Source of the DNA: Chiua virens
Lineage: Eukaryota; Basidiomycota; Agaricomycetes; Boletales; Boletaceae
Direction: 5' to 3'
Length of the DNA stretch: 64,000 nucleotides
Assembly (NCBI GenBank): GCA_019787685.1
Contig: JAHNUO010000001.1
Coordinates: forward strand, 496,001-560,000
Shown piece after piece: positions 37,532-48,390 of this stretch (its first letter is position 1; each line of letters begins with the position of its first letter). A model generated the notes under the pieces. That model was given only the letters and a program-made list of their open reading frames with translations, was not told the origin of the DNA and made no database searches. A program made the position numbers and the translations under genes.

Positions 37532-38021
37532 ATGTCGTGTGAAGTATGATGTATAAATACCTGATCGACATGATTCTTGTTGGGATGAAATTTTGATTCT
37601 CATGCTCTGATTGTCGGTATGAGGCCCACGGACATTTTCGGTTCTACGTTGCATTCTCGTTGTCGTGTAAGTATTCGTTCTGGATACTTGCTAATCTAAT
37701 CTTTACGTACATATGCCTGCATATACGTGGCATTCAACTGGTGGGCCATGTCAAGTGGGAAATGCTCAAGTGCAACGCACATGGAACTTGAAAGTTCTCG
37801 ACAGCTGTCTTGATTATCATCGAACCCCATGCCATGGCATGTGCTGGAGAGGCACACTTGAATGAATGAACGACATCCTGGAACTAAGTATTACCGTGGT
37901 GGACCTGTATCATCGGTCACTCGGGCTTCATATCGCCATGGATCCATCAACAGGCACAAGGGCTTCAAGTTCATAGATAATTCCCAAGCGTCTTCAACCT
38001 ATCTGAACCACGCCAAGCCCG

Positions 38022-39326
38022 TTAATGCAAGTCCCGATCAATTGTCACATGTTCAATACACCAACCTGTCAACAAAACCCCCTGGCCGTCTTCCACTCTG
38101 AACGGCACCTTGTCCGGATCCACAAACGGTCTCAACGCGCGCACGGCAAACTTGGTATGCGTCTTGAGCAAACACTGCACGTTGTTATCATGGAGTAGCT
38201 GTACGGCCCGTAACGTCGGGATGCGTCCACTCGACGCCACCTCATTCAAAAACCCAAACAGTGTCACGAAATCCGCTTTCGGCGATTGTGCGCGGGTAGC
38301 CCTGAGCCCCAAATAAGCGATGGATGGAAAGACCAGGTCAGGACGGATAAACGACGAAAAGCGGTCCGAAGTAATGGTGAGACGGCGGAGATGAGGGCAG
38401 GTGTGTGTAAGGAGCCTAAGATGGCTGTCCATGTCGACCGAGGAGAGGGTGGGAAGGTAGAATTGGACTGAGACGAGTTGGGAGGTGTAGACGCTGAGGA
38501 GCTCGCGCCAGTATTCTGGGTCCCGGTGGAGGTCAAGGATGAGTTCTTGGAGGGCGGAGGGACCGGGGCGGGACGCGGCACGGGCGTCAAAGTTGGGGAG
38601 GAGCTCGTGGTAGGCGGTGGCGAGATGGACGGGGATGAGGGCGTGCACGCGGAGGGTGGTGACGGTGAGAGGGATACCGCCGTGTTGGAGGTCTTTGGAC
38701 CAAACAAGGCGAGGACAATTGAGGATACGAAGGTGGGTGCATTTAGCGAGGAGATCGACGATCCGGGATGCTGTGGGTTCAAGGTTGGTCGAGGACCAGT
38801 CAAGGACGCGCAACGATGCTGCAGAGGACCGGAGTGCATCGAGTATGTGGTTTGGGAGAGAGACAGCGTAACTGGGGGTAACGGAAAACGAGACGATGGC
38901 GAGGTGGGGCATGCATGAGATGAGTGTGGCCAGCGAATCGAACTCGGCGTTGGCGTTTACGGCGTGGTCGCGCATGGCGATGTCGAGTCGCTGGGTGTAC
39001 TCACCGAGAGGGCGTTCGCCGACGACGGTGCCTTTTGCGGCGGCGGATTGGACGAGGGTGCTGGAGAGTGACGAGAGGCATCGTGCTCTGCCAATGTAGA
39101 CAGATTGGTAGAGAATGGGTGCAGCTAGGTGCCACCATTGTCTGCAGACACGGACGACGGCGCGTTTGGTGACGAGTGCATCGCGGAGGGCAGCGTTGGA
39201 GGATCTGCTGTAGATGGATCCGATCAGGCTGGCGTGAGTGTAGATTTCGGGGATGAGTGTGTCGGGGACGTGCGTGGCGAAGTGGAAGATGCAAATCCAG
39301 AGTTCAGGAGGAAGTCTTCGATCCAT
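38022..39326 (-). CDS. F-box protein (single exon)
   Basis: Uninterrupted 434-codon frame. The N terminus, DRRLPPELWICIFHFATHVPDTL, is the F-box-like start followed by VCRQWWHLAAPILYQSVYIG, the usual agaricomycete F-box arrangement. The middle is leucine-rich (LRVLDWSS, LRILNCPRL, LRRLTITSD). Expected to act as an SCF substrate adaptor. Divergent from the dioxygenase gene, only 132 bp away, so the two may share a promoter. Confidence 0.8.
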   Translation of the reverse strand: MDRRLPPELWICIFHFATHVPDTLIPEIYTHASLIGSIYSRSSNAALRDALVTKRAVVRVCRQWWHLAAPILYQSVYIGRARCLSSLSSTLVQSAAAKGTVVGERPLGEYTQRLDIAMRDHAVNANAEFDSLATLISCMPHLAIVSFSVTPSYAVSLPNHILDALRSSAASLRVLDWSSTNLEPTASRIVDLLAKCTHLRILNCPRLVWSKDLQHGGIPLTVTTLRVHALIPVHLATAYHELLPNFDARAASRPGPSALQELILDLHRDPEYWRELLSVYTSQLVSVQFYLPTLSSVDMDSHLRLLTHTCPHLRRLTITSDRFSSFIRPDLVFPSIAYLGLRATRAQSPKADFVTLFGFLNEVASSGRIPTLRAVQLLHDNNVQCLLKTHTKFAVRALRPFVDPDKVPFRVEDGQGVLLTGWCIEHVTIDRDLH

Positions 39327-39458
39327 ATCGACAACAACACGTTAAGTAACAAACTTGGACACTTTTGGCTGTTGTAGTAACTGTTACCTCCTTTAAGACA
39401 TGACTGCTCTCATAGTAACACCCGGGTTGCACTGTACCATCACTGGCCTATCATACCC

Positions 39459-40397
39459 ATGTCTCCCCCTACTGATCTAGAGCAAGTTGTCGACGCCGAA
39501 GTCAAGTACGTGTCGTCAAATATAGCTCAGACATAAGCCAACTGACCATCCCTCTTAAATTTAGAGAATGGCACTTTCGTGAGCTAGTCTTTTACTCCTT
39601 GTCGTTTCTAACACGAACAGTGCACTAGACATTTACTTTCATCAGAACAACGCAGAGGAACACCATGCTGCTCTCGAGTTGCGTGATGCTGTCCTGCGTC
39701 TCAGGCGTGACGGCGCCTTTGTAGCGGTCCCTCTCTTCCGCGTCAACACCGCTCCGATGGGTCCACATCCCGTTGGTGAGCGACTCTCGTGAGGATTCCT
39801 GAAAAGCTTGCGCTCAGGAAGGGGTGTAGGTTCCTATGAGATATGGGTCCCTTCGACATCGTTCGCATCTGTGTTCTCGTATTTGTGTCAGCACAGAGGC
39901 GATCTCAGGTGAGAACATACTCAAGACGTTTTTCTAAAGATGCTTACTATATAGTAAAGCATTCTTGTTCATCCCTTAACACGCGAAGAGGTTGGTTTTT
40001 GTCGATATACATAGGACTACTGAAAGTGCCTAACATCCCAAAATCTCCGATCCTCCAGAGAAAGTTAGTTTTACCACCGGTTCTGTCTGTATCACCACCT
40101 GATCTATCTATCTTTCACACACAGGGACCATGAGATTCGTAACGCGTGGCTCGGACCTTCTTTCCCTCTGGACCTCTCGAGGCTTCCCGTTCTAGCCGAT
40201 GAACTACCTTTGCAGTATCCTAGCCTGAGTAAGCACTGATGATACACGCCAGTTCGTTTTTATAAATCATTCCCGCAGAACTCGGATATTCGGCTGCCGA
40301 ACCCGATTACACACTCGAAGATCGTCGTCGGATCGGTGCCAACGTAGAACGGATTTTGAGAGGAGAGAAGGAGGCAGCCCGGGCGCCATCCAACTAA
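39459..40397 (+). CDS. DOPA 4,5-dioxygenase-like (DODA) protein
   Basis: ATG 39459. Exons: 39459-39505, a 14-bp exon 39565-39578, 39629 onward, then further small exons to the stop at 40397. Splicing gives EWHFHIYFHQNN, then RDAVLRLRRDGAFVAVPLF, HPVGSYEIWVP, SILVHPLTREE and DHEIRNAWLGPSFPLDLSRL, the conserved blocks of the extradiol DODA family with its histidines. The C terminus is YTLEDRRRIGANVERIL. The family cleaves DOPA-type catechols (betalain-type pigments in Amanita), but many fungal members have unknown substrates. The junction between LTREE and DHEIRN (about 39990-40130) is not resolved: direct splicing is one base out. Confidence 0.75.
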
Positions 40398-42542
40398 GGT
40401 GTACGCTTGAGTTCAAATCATGCATGTAACAGTCTTTACGTAACTTGTAAAACTGTTTGCTCTCATTGTCAAATCGTCCCGAACCAATCGGAACGCCTCA
40501 TTGCCCTTGAAGCGACCAACTACTGGGACACTGCCGCATCGACTCTTACAACGATGGCCTATCCTCACACAAATCTCGGCGCAGACATGAACAGCATCCT
40601 ATCTAATTTCGAGAGCGAACGATGGTGGAGAGTTTCAAGCGTTTCGCCCAATACCAGCCTCGCAAGTCTTACATGGTACAACTTCGACTCGCAGCCCTGC
40701 GCCCGTGACAGTGGCATATCTTTTCAAGCGATCCAGATCACCGAGAACCAGCTTGTTGTTGTGTCAAAGCGGTGGTGAATCAAGGTCATTTCAGTTGAGT
40801 GCTTGGAAGTACATAATATAACACGCGGCACCCCTTCTTCAAAGACAAACTAATCATAACCCTTGCTTCACTTCCACAGTCACAAAGAATGCCTGCACAT
40901 GATGCGTAAACAAAGGTATGCCGACATCCCAAGGGATCAGGTTGACAGTTTCTCGTAGGCTCTTCTGTCGTCAAAGCGTTATTCGCGGATGGGACTTTCA
41001 CCCCCAGGCGGTGACCCGCAATTCCGATTCACATAGGCATCAGGAATAAAAAAAACTCGGAGTTGGAATCATGAAAGCAGGTCTCTGGCACACCGAATCC
41101 CTCAAGAATGCCATAAGTGGTGTGGAAGGAGTTTTTTTTTTTTTTTTTTGCCTTTTTGTTGAGCGATGAATCGATGTTCTTTGCCAGGTCACTGATGTTC
41201 GGCTCAAGGAAAAACAAGCGACATACATCTAGGAAAGAATCTGGTGGATGCCGCTGTTTTGGCTGGTATGTCTCGAGGTAGAGTGTTGTTCAGTCCTGAC
41301 GGTGAGTCCATTCTAACGCTCAGGTAGGACGAGTGTTGGAAACCTGGTGGAATACTTAATCAGACGAAGCCAATGTCAAGGACTACCTTCGCGATCGCAG
41401 TCAACTTGAACGACCACATGTAAACATTCACACGGCGAGTGTGTCCACGATCATCACAAGGAAATCAAATGTCCGAGTCTGAGGTATTCCGTAGGATGGT
41501 TCCTCGAGAACACATGGAAGTCAGTGGTTGGGCCCGGAATGAATCGACGTGCCGTTCGCCGATGTATCGCGTTCTTATAAAGTCACCACTTTCTCACTCT
41601 AACACCGGACGCGTCTTCCTGCGAGATTATCATTCCCAAGTTTGATGCAAACACCCCCTAATACTTTGTCGGGTCGAACGCGACCTTGGTCAATATGTAC
41701 TTGCACTCCTCAAGGGTTACAAGGACAATTCAGCAAATATTCTTGGAGAGACGTACATATCATGCAATCAGCGATAAAATGAACTATGCAGACTACATTG
41801 ATTTAAGGTAACCTGACGTTCAATGTAAAGCTGGATACTTTTGAGACTGACACGCTGATGCACTTGGGAAACCTGTCTGTTTTGTGACAGCCCCAGAGAC
41901 CGGAAGGTAAGGCGCCATTCATTCCGTCTTGCCGTTACTGATAGCCGACTCGTCAATATAACCTAGATGCAGGGAGTCGATGAAATGGTATGTGTTCTTG
42001 CTGTCAAAATCACAGTGATTCTGTCTCACGACAGATGATGCAGCATGCGATACTCGAGTTTCAGCCGTACTAGCACGTTGTCGTTCCGGACCCTCGTCTG
42101 GAACGCCTCGGAGTGGGATTTCATTCAAACGAGATACAACTGAGGACCGAGTCACTCTCTAAGATACCCTGGTTGTATATGATGCGCTCAGACATAAATT
42201 TATGCATTGGAAGGACTGTTTGACTTCCAAGACTTACAAAGCTGAGACAAATAGACAAAGTGGTCATTGCTATGATGGCTTTGAGTACTACTTATGTATT
42301 CCTCGTGTTCAACTACTTACCCGAGAAATACATACATCAATGGGCATTAGGTGATGAGAACGACTGTTCTCCCGGTCTTACTCTTAGGTCCGGTTTTGGT
42401 AGCCTGTGGCCAGTGCGAGGCCTGGGGAACCGCGGCGTGAACAGACACAGATTACACTAGCGGAGAGCATGAGACTGCTCAATGTTGAAAAGCAACAAAG
42501 CCACCATGAACCAACGTTATAGTCCAGCATCTTCCCGTGATA
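40398..42542. other. Gene-poor region
   Basis: Contains a run of about 18 T at 41134-41151 and scattered short frames. A 123-codon frame at 40407-40778 (+) has no recognised domain. No gene called. Confidence 0.4.
41134..41151. repeat. Poly-T tract
   Basis: Uninterrupted run of T between GGAG and GCC. It could be the tail of an old retrotransposed sequence, but nothing upstream supports that. Confidence 0.6.
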
Positions 42543-43600
42543 TCACCAATTTAACACTCGACAACGTGCATTTAAAGGCAATGTGTGTGCAGCCAGTAGC
42601 CATACCTAGACATCCCCGTGGAAACCAACACAGCGTCAGCAATGCAGAAGGTGCAATCATCAAATCTCACATTGTAGAGAACATATGACGCCTGGTCGTG
42701 CTTGACGTCTCGGAATCGGAAATACTGACTCCCGACGAAGGCTCCCATACACAGAAACATGACTGCGCTCAACGGACCGAGTCCCCACAATGCTGAGAGC
42801 GCGATTGACCACAATGGGAGTGCTGCCAGGATGTACCTACGCGACCCCTCAGGGGCAACGATCGGTAACGTTCGCCGCCCAGACAGTTTATCCCCTTCCG
42901 CATCCGCAAAATCTTGCGCGTGAATGGTCGTAAAGATCAACAGTCCGCTGGCGAACAAAGCAATGAGCGACGTTCGATCGAAGTGGGCTTTTGAGGCTAG
43001 GTAACGTCAGCGATCATGTGAGTGGAACGAGTTCCAGAGAATAACACGCACACATGATCAAGGTTGCACCAGACTCAAATGTGAGATATCCACCGACATT
43101 CATGAGGTTCTTCAGGACAGGATCGGAACTAAAGCCAATGTCGTCATGTACAATTTCCACCAGTGACAGTGCTGCGCTGGAAATCAGCACGCCAGTGCCA
43201 TGCCAAGCCGAGAGGCAGAGACAGAGCACGAGGAGAATCCAGCGGAATCGGCGTGTTGCTCTCACGGAAATCCGGCCCGATGGCAGGGGTCTCCAGGGCT
43301 TGTTTATAATATCTTCGTGCGCGGAGTATGTTTGATTGGAGACATTGGCCTGTAACAGATGAAACCAGACCCACACGGCCGTACCCACGAGTTGCGAGGT
43401 CCTGGGTGGTGGGGAGGCTGCCCAAGAGGAGATAATCTATACTCCAAAAGACAGTTCATCCATTCATTTAATCGTCATCTGAGATCGTGACCAGGGGCAC
43501 TCACCACGGGGAAGAATATGGTTTTGTAATCGGACTTGGTGAAGAGAAAGATAGTCTCGAGCCAGAAGACCAGCTCCTGGAGGGTTTTGGACTTCAGCAT
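42543..43600 (-). CDS. UbiA-type prenyltransferase/cyclase, copy 2 (intact)
   Basis: ATG 43600 (MLKSKTLQELVFWLETIFLF), stop 42543. Four exons; the frame is continuous through IISACA-type exon 2, HDDIGFSSDPVLKNL, the third exon with DFADAEGDKLSGRRTLPI, and the short last exon VWLLAAHTLPLN ending RVLNW. A multi-pass membrane protein with two metal/diphosphate-binding regions: motif 1 is degenerate (N-Q-x-x-S-x-x-x-D then NKPWRPLPSGR), motif 2 is normal. UbiA enzymes transfer prenyl groups or, in some fungi, cyclise terpenes; which applies here is unknown. Confidence 0.82.
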
Positions 43601-44837
43601 CGATAGGGATATATCCATCGACTCACACGTGATATCGGCTTATATCTTGGGTTTCCAACAACACACTAGAATTGAGGGGTGCTTCAAAGACAAAAATGAT
43701 GGCAGCGACGACCCCTGATGATCAGTGTCACCTCGGCCCAACCTGTGCTCGGACCCACGGTGCTAGCTCAATAGCTAATTTCAGATTCGCTACGCCACTT
43801 GTCGTCACCTCGCTGAAGGCTAGGGGATGAGGTGGCAAAGGTCGGGTTTGACGTGGCCCAGTAGACATACAACTCTTTTTGGTTCTTCGGGGCTTTAGAG
43901 TTGTGAGTCGATTTACGGGCCTTGAGAAGTTAATAATGCACGCGATCATCGATCATCGACCGACGAAGAAACAACATTAATTAGCGTGTGGCTGTGCTAG
44001 TTCATCTTCACTAGCCTGCATACCTTGAAGTCAACCCTTACACCGACAGGTTATCCTCGCACAAGTTGTGGAGTACACGGCATTGAATCTCTGGAGTCGC
44101 AGCCAGTTCCAGTACTGGTTTCACCATCCTTTATGTGAACGTTACAGCTGTATTTCCGCTAACTTTAAGGAGGGGGTGCGGTGGCGTCGGTGATGGGTAG
44201 TCACAGGTCACTGAGATTGTTATTCTTTTCCGCCGTGAGTTCGCGTCTATCTTCGTGTCCTGCTTTTTGGCAAACTATGACTCTCCAAATCTTTTGAATT
44301 GAAAACCGCCAGTACCGCATTGCACCACCAGTTCTCACTGAGCAGCTTATAATCAATCCGCTTGTAACTTGTCGCAATCACTGTCACTGTTTGTTTGTGA
44401 TCTTCTCGGGTTTTCACATACATGAAACTGATCCTAATTGGTACAATGGCGACACGTTGCGATATAAAGACGAATTTCCTTCACTCGTTGTTTGTAGGGT
44501 CCAGGGATAGCTCCGAATGACTGAACTATCAAATCGATCGAGCTGATTACTGTGTCAGTGACATATCAGAAGAATTTCAGTTGGTTGTTGCAGAGATATA
44601 ACATGCCGTTTTCGAAGACAAATAAGTCCCATCTTCTTTCACTTCCAGACACTAAGAAATGTTGGTATGTGTTAATTATTTTCGGCCGCAAGACATACCA
44701 TGCGATTAGTAGGACGAACTATGTCGCTAGAAGCCCGAGATTAAGACGATATCATGGGTGAGTCGATGTACACATCCCTGTAAACCACCTTCTGCATTGA
44801 TACTAAAGTAAGAATCCTCGACAGCCAGTCTTCTAGC
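43601..44837. other. Intergenic between UbiA copy 2 and the dead fragments
   Basis: No gene recognised. Confidence 0.4.
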
Positions 44838-44839
44838 TC

Positions 44840-44896
44840 GAAACTATCTTTCTCTTCACCGAGTCTGATTACAAAACCTTATTGTTTCCTGTGGTG
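44840..44896 (+). pseudogene. Relic of a UbiA first exon
   Basis: Encodes LETIFLFTESDYKTLLFPV and is followed directly by GTGAGC. The three UbiA genes have LETIFLFTKSDYKTIFFPV (or FETIFLF... in copy 3) followed by GTGAGTG at the same splice point. No further UbiA exon follows downstream. It is on the opposite strand to the three gene copies, so it is a fourth, inverted, decayed copy. Confidence 0.75.
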
Positions 44897-44999
44897 AGCA
44901 CCCTTCAAATTCTTCGCGACACCCACGTTTGATGTCAGGACTTCGCTTCGTGGAGGCTTCTCTCACTTTACGTCCCATGCAGTCTCGCAAAGTTCTAAT

Positions 45000-46073
45000 T
45001 TCCCGTGATACGTCGCAATTTGATACGTCGCACTTTCAGTTTCAGCACCCCTTTGTCGTTGTCTACTGCATATGACTATGATTCGAAGGCAAACGACGAT
45101 CTCGTGGTAGCCGACTTCGAGGCTTACGTGCAGGCTGTGGTACCAGCAGCCACACCAGAGAAAGCTATCATTTTAAAATTATTCCCGTTCCGTAAGTCCT
45201 CCTTGTCCATGGGTAACGATATTGAGACTCATATTTCTCGTTGGAAGTCCTGCACGTGCCAGACTGGTTTCTGTCAAATAGTTCAACGACCCACAATCTC
45301 ACTCGTAGTCTGTAGACCGTCTCTTCCCTGATGGTTTTCACCCTTGCCATGGTCTTGCGTCCCCATATATGGAAATGCGCTCAAGCGGAAATAGATACAG
45401 TCATTGGAGCTGATCGTATCCCCGACTTTGATGATAGATCCGTCTTGCCGCAAGTCGATGCAACCATTCGTGACACTCTCCGATGGCGTCCGGTGTTACC
45501 TCTGCCCTAAGACAATTACGATGGCCAATATATACCTAAAGGTCTGTTCGTTTCTCATCAACGTAAGTAAAACATCCCTCATATCGTGTCAACGGTGATA
45601 AGAGCGAGTGTGGTTGTAAATTTATGGTACGTTTCACCATTACTGGCCCAACTGAAACTTACATCATCTTCCCAGGGCCATGACTCGTGACAAGACCTTG
45701 TTCCAGAATGCGGAAGAATTCATTCCGGAGAGGTTCATAAATGATGATGGCAAACTGAATGACATCAATCTGATGGACTTTGGGTTTGGGTTTGGTCGAC
45801 GAATCTCCCCTGGTGTGACGTGCGACGCTCACTCGTGTGAGTTACAGTGGCTCACATTTTACTTTCGATCAGGACGGCATGTTGCAGATGCGTCGCTCTT
45901 CGCTGCCATCGCCACAATGCCTGCGACATTCGAGTTCCATCCTCCCAAGGATGCCCAAGACAACGACGTAGCATCTAAGACAAAATGGGTGAACGGTGTG
46001 ACTCAGTACGTGATCGGAATGCTGCCGTGGCTCATTTGCATGACCACATTGATGACCCGATCATTCATCTAGT
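45000..46073 (+). pseudogene. Cytochrome P450 pseudogene without haem cysteine
   Basis: Scattered P450 blocks in order: EAYVQAVVPAATPEKAI with a splice site, LHVPDWFLS, AQAEIDTVIGADRIPDFDD with DTLRWRPVLPL, YDGQYIPKG, then FQNAEEFIPERF and FGFGRRISPG|RHVADASLFAAIAT. In-frame stops and a gap fall between them (a stop follows NLTRSL; sequence is missing after RWRPVLPL). The haem loop reads R-R-I-S-P-G where a functional P450 has cysteine instead of serine. Resembles the fungal OPR/CYP5144-like branch by its WRPV and GRRICPG style. Confidence 0.75.
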
Positions 46074-46191
46074 CATCCTGAGACATTCCCGTGTTTGATC
46101 ACTCCACGACCACGAAAATACCATTTATTTGTCTGCGACACGAACAAACACCTCAGGAGCCCTCCGAGTCATCCTAATCTCTCCATGCGGA

Positions 46192-46312
46192 ACCGCCTTA
46201 GCGCACCGTATTACTCCCGTGATTCCCTGTTTTCGTATGTGTGTATGGACAAGAAGGATGAATCGCATGCACTGATCACGGCCAAGCTCATCGCCAATAT
46301 GTTGCAAGGCTG
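46192..46312 (+). pseudogene. Fragment of a PRPP synthetase gene
   Basis: Contains CMDKKDESHALITAKLIANML, matching [21 protein letters not shown] of the intact gene at 50646-50708, with recognisable flanking DNA on both sides (CGTATTACTCCCGTGATTCCC against CGTATCACTGCTGTGATCCC). The frame changes just upstream and no other PRS exon is nearby. Confidence 0.7.
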
Positions 46313-46551
46313 TTCATGGAGTGCAAAGGTGTCAGAGCTACGACTGCCGTGTATTATCTTCTTGGAGCAACGGAGCCAGATTTACTTCTAAACTTGAACT
46401 CCATGTATTGCATCAAGCAACGGAATAGCCTAAGTCTGAGGAGGTACACATTCTACTAGTGGACTATGTGATGGTTGAATGTTGACCAACACCGAGGACT
46501 ATAAAATCACCATCATCATATTCCACCCAGAGGTATCTTGCCTTGATACCA

Positions 46552-47614
46552 TCAACTGAACACTCGATAATGTGAATTCAAAGGAAGCATGTGCGCAGCC
46601 AGTAGCCACACCTTGCAATCGCCGTAAAAACACCTTCTCGCCAGTGAATAACTATCGAATGAGGAGGTAAAAATGGAACTCACATTGTATAGCAAATATG
46701 ACTTCTCGTCATGCTTGACATCTCTAAACCGGAAATACCGACTCCCAACGAAAGCTCCCAGACAGAGGAATACCGTTCCGTTCACCAGGCCTAGTCCCCA
46801 CAATGCCGATAGCGCGATCGACCACAGTGGGAGTGCTACCAGCATGGACACGCGCGACCATTCCGGCGCGATCATAGGCAGCGTACACCGGCCGACCCGC
46901 GCGTCCCCTTCCGCGTCAGCAAAATCTTGCGCATGTATAGTCGTGAGGAGAACTAAACCACTTGCGAGAAAGGCGATGAGGGACGTTCGATCAAAGTGGG
47001 TCCTGGACGCTAAGATGTAAGCCGTCAATAAACGTATGGGTGTCCGGACCGCGGAAAATGGTACCCACACACGATCTGGATCGCGCCAGATTCAAATGTG
47101 AGGTATCCAGCAGTGTTAATGAGACTCTTCAGGATGGGGTCATGACTGAAGCCAAAATTGTCATATCCAACGAACATGATCGACAACGTGACACTAGAGA
47201 ACACTACGCTTGCGCCATGCCAAGCAGAGAGGCAGAGACAGAACATGAGGATAGCCCAGTGAAATTGCCTTGCCGCTTTCACGGCAATTCGGCCTGATGG
47301 CAAGGGCCTCCATGGTTTGTTGACAATATCTTCATTCGCAGAGTTTGTTTGATTCGAGACATTGAACTGTAAAAGATGGAACCAGACCCACGCCGCCGTA
47401 TCCACAAGTTGCGAGGTTTTGGTAGGCGGGGAAACAGCACAAGCCGAGATAATCTATACTCCAAAAGCCAGCTTGTCCATTCACCTGATCGTCATCTGAG
47501 ATCGTGACCGGCACTCACCACAGGAAAGAATATGGTTTTATAATCGGACTTGGTGAATAGAAAGATAGTCTCGAACCAGAAGAACAGCTTGTCGAAGGTT
47601 TTGGCTTTCAGCAT
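46552..47614 (-). CDS. UbiA-type prenyltransferase/cyclase, copy 3 (intact)
   Basis: ATG 47614 (MLKAKTFDKLFFWFETIFLF), stop 46552. Same four-exon layout as copies 1 and 2 but clearly more diverged (for example DFADAEGDARVGRCTLPM). Motif 1 is again degenerate, N-Q-x-x-S-x-x-x-D, followed by NKPWRPLPSGR. The last exon is VWLLAAHMLPLN. The frame is open throughout. Confidence 0.8.
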
Positions 47615-48390
47615 CAATGCAGAATGTGGTTCACAGGAGTGTGTATCGATTCACCCGTGATTAAATCGCCTTATATCTCATATTTTCAGTGACACACTAC
47701 AATCTGAAGCGATACCCGCATGTCACTTCGTGTTTTCCTCGCGCCGAGTTACACGGACACGCTGGCGGTCGTCGTGTGCTGTGCGCCTCGGAGGACGGAC
47801 GATGACGAGCGTGACGGTCCACGTCGGACGAGGTAAGGGACATGCCCTTGCCGAGAGCGTGCAGACTCCGCAGGTGAGTCCATTGAATATTCCTGAACTA
47901 GATTTGGAACTTTAGTGTGAACTCACATGACGAGTTAATATTGATGTAGGGTAGGGAGAAATGAGTCTCTCAGACCGCGAGCCTGAGAGGGCGGGATCTT
48001 TCAAGTTGATCATTCGCGAGGACCTGTTTCTGAACGTCGTTTCAGTGATCACGATGGCGTACATACTCCTCGAAGAATACCGTATCCAATCCCACTCACT
48101 TCATGCGGTTCTTGGAGTTCTGGCAGATGGCAGGATTCGTGATGTGGGGGGACTTTTGGATGTCGTCGTCATCGGTTAGGATAGCTTAAACCGTGACAAA
48201 CCTCGGAGGGATTCATTGGGTGGCAGCACCAAATATTGAACGCATTGCTGATGTATCACGTAAAATTCCCGAACTAAGCCGGTGACCTACGTGACTTACT
48301 ACTAACTTGACATGCCCAATGACCGATCTTCAGCTTCAGCTTCAACACCCAGTTCATCAATTCAGCAGGAGTTCATTTGATGAAGCAGCG
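47615..48390. other. Intergenic with short unassigned frames
   Basis: A 38-codon start at 47719 (MSLRVFLAPSYTDTLAVVV) running to a possible GTAAGG donor, and a 72-codon frame at 47961-48179, match no family I know. Both may be 5' pieces of nothing. Confidence 0.3.

Noticed and set aside
38264..38918. Long frames on both strands overlapping the F-box gene at 38022-39326
   Set aside because: GC-rich shadows of the intact 434-codon F-box frame; low-complexity Pro/Ser or Gly/Asp translations.
40407..40778. 123-codon plus-strand frame
   Set aside because: No domain and no family resemblance; probably chance downstream of the dioxygenase gene.
41134..41151. Poly-T run as sign of a processed retrocopy
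   Set aside because: No gene-like sequence or target-site duplication next to it.
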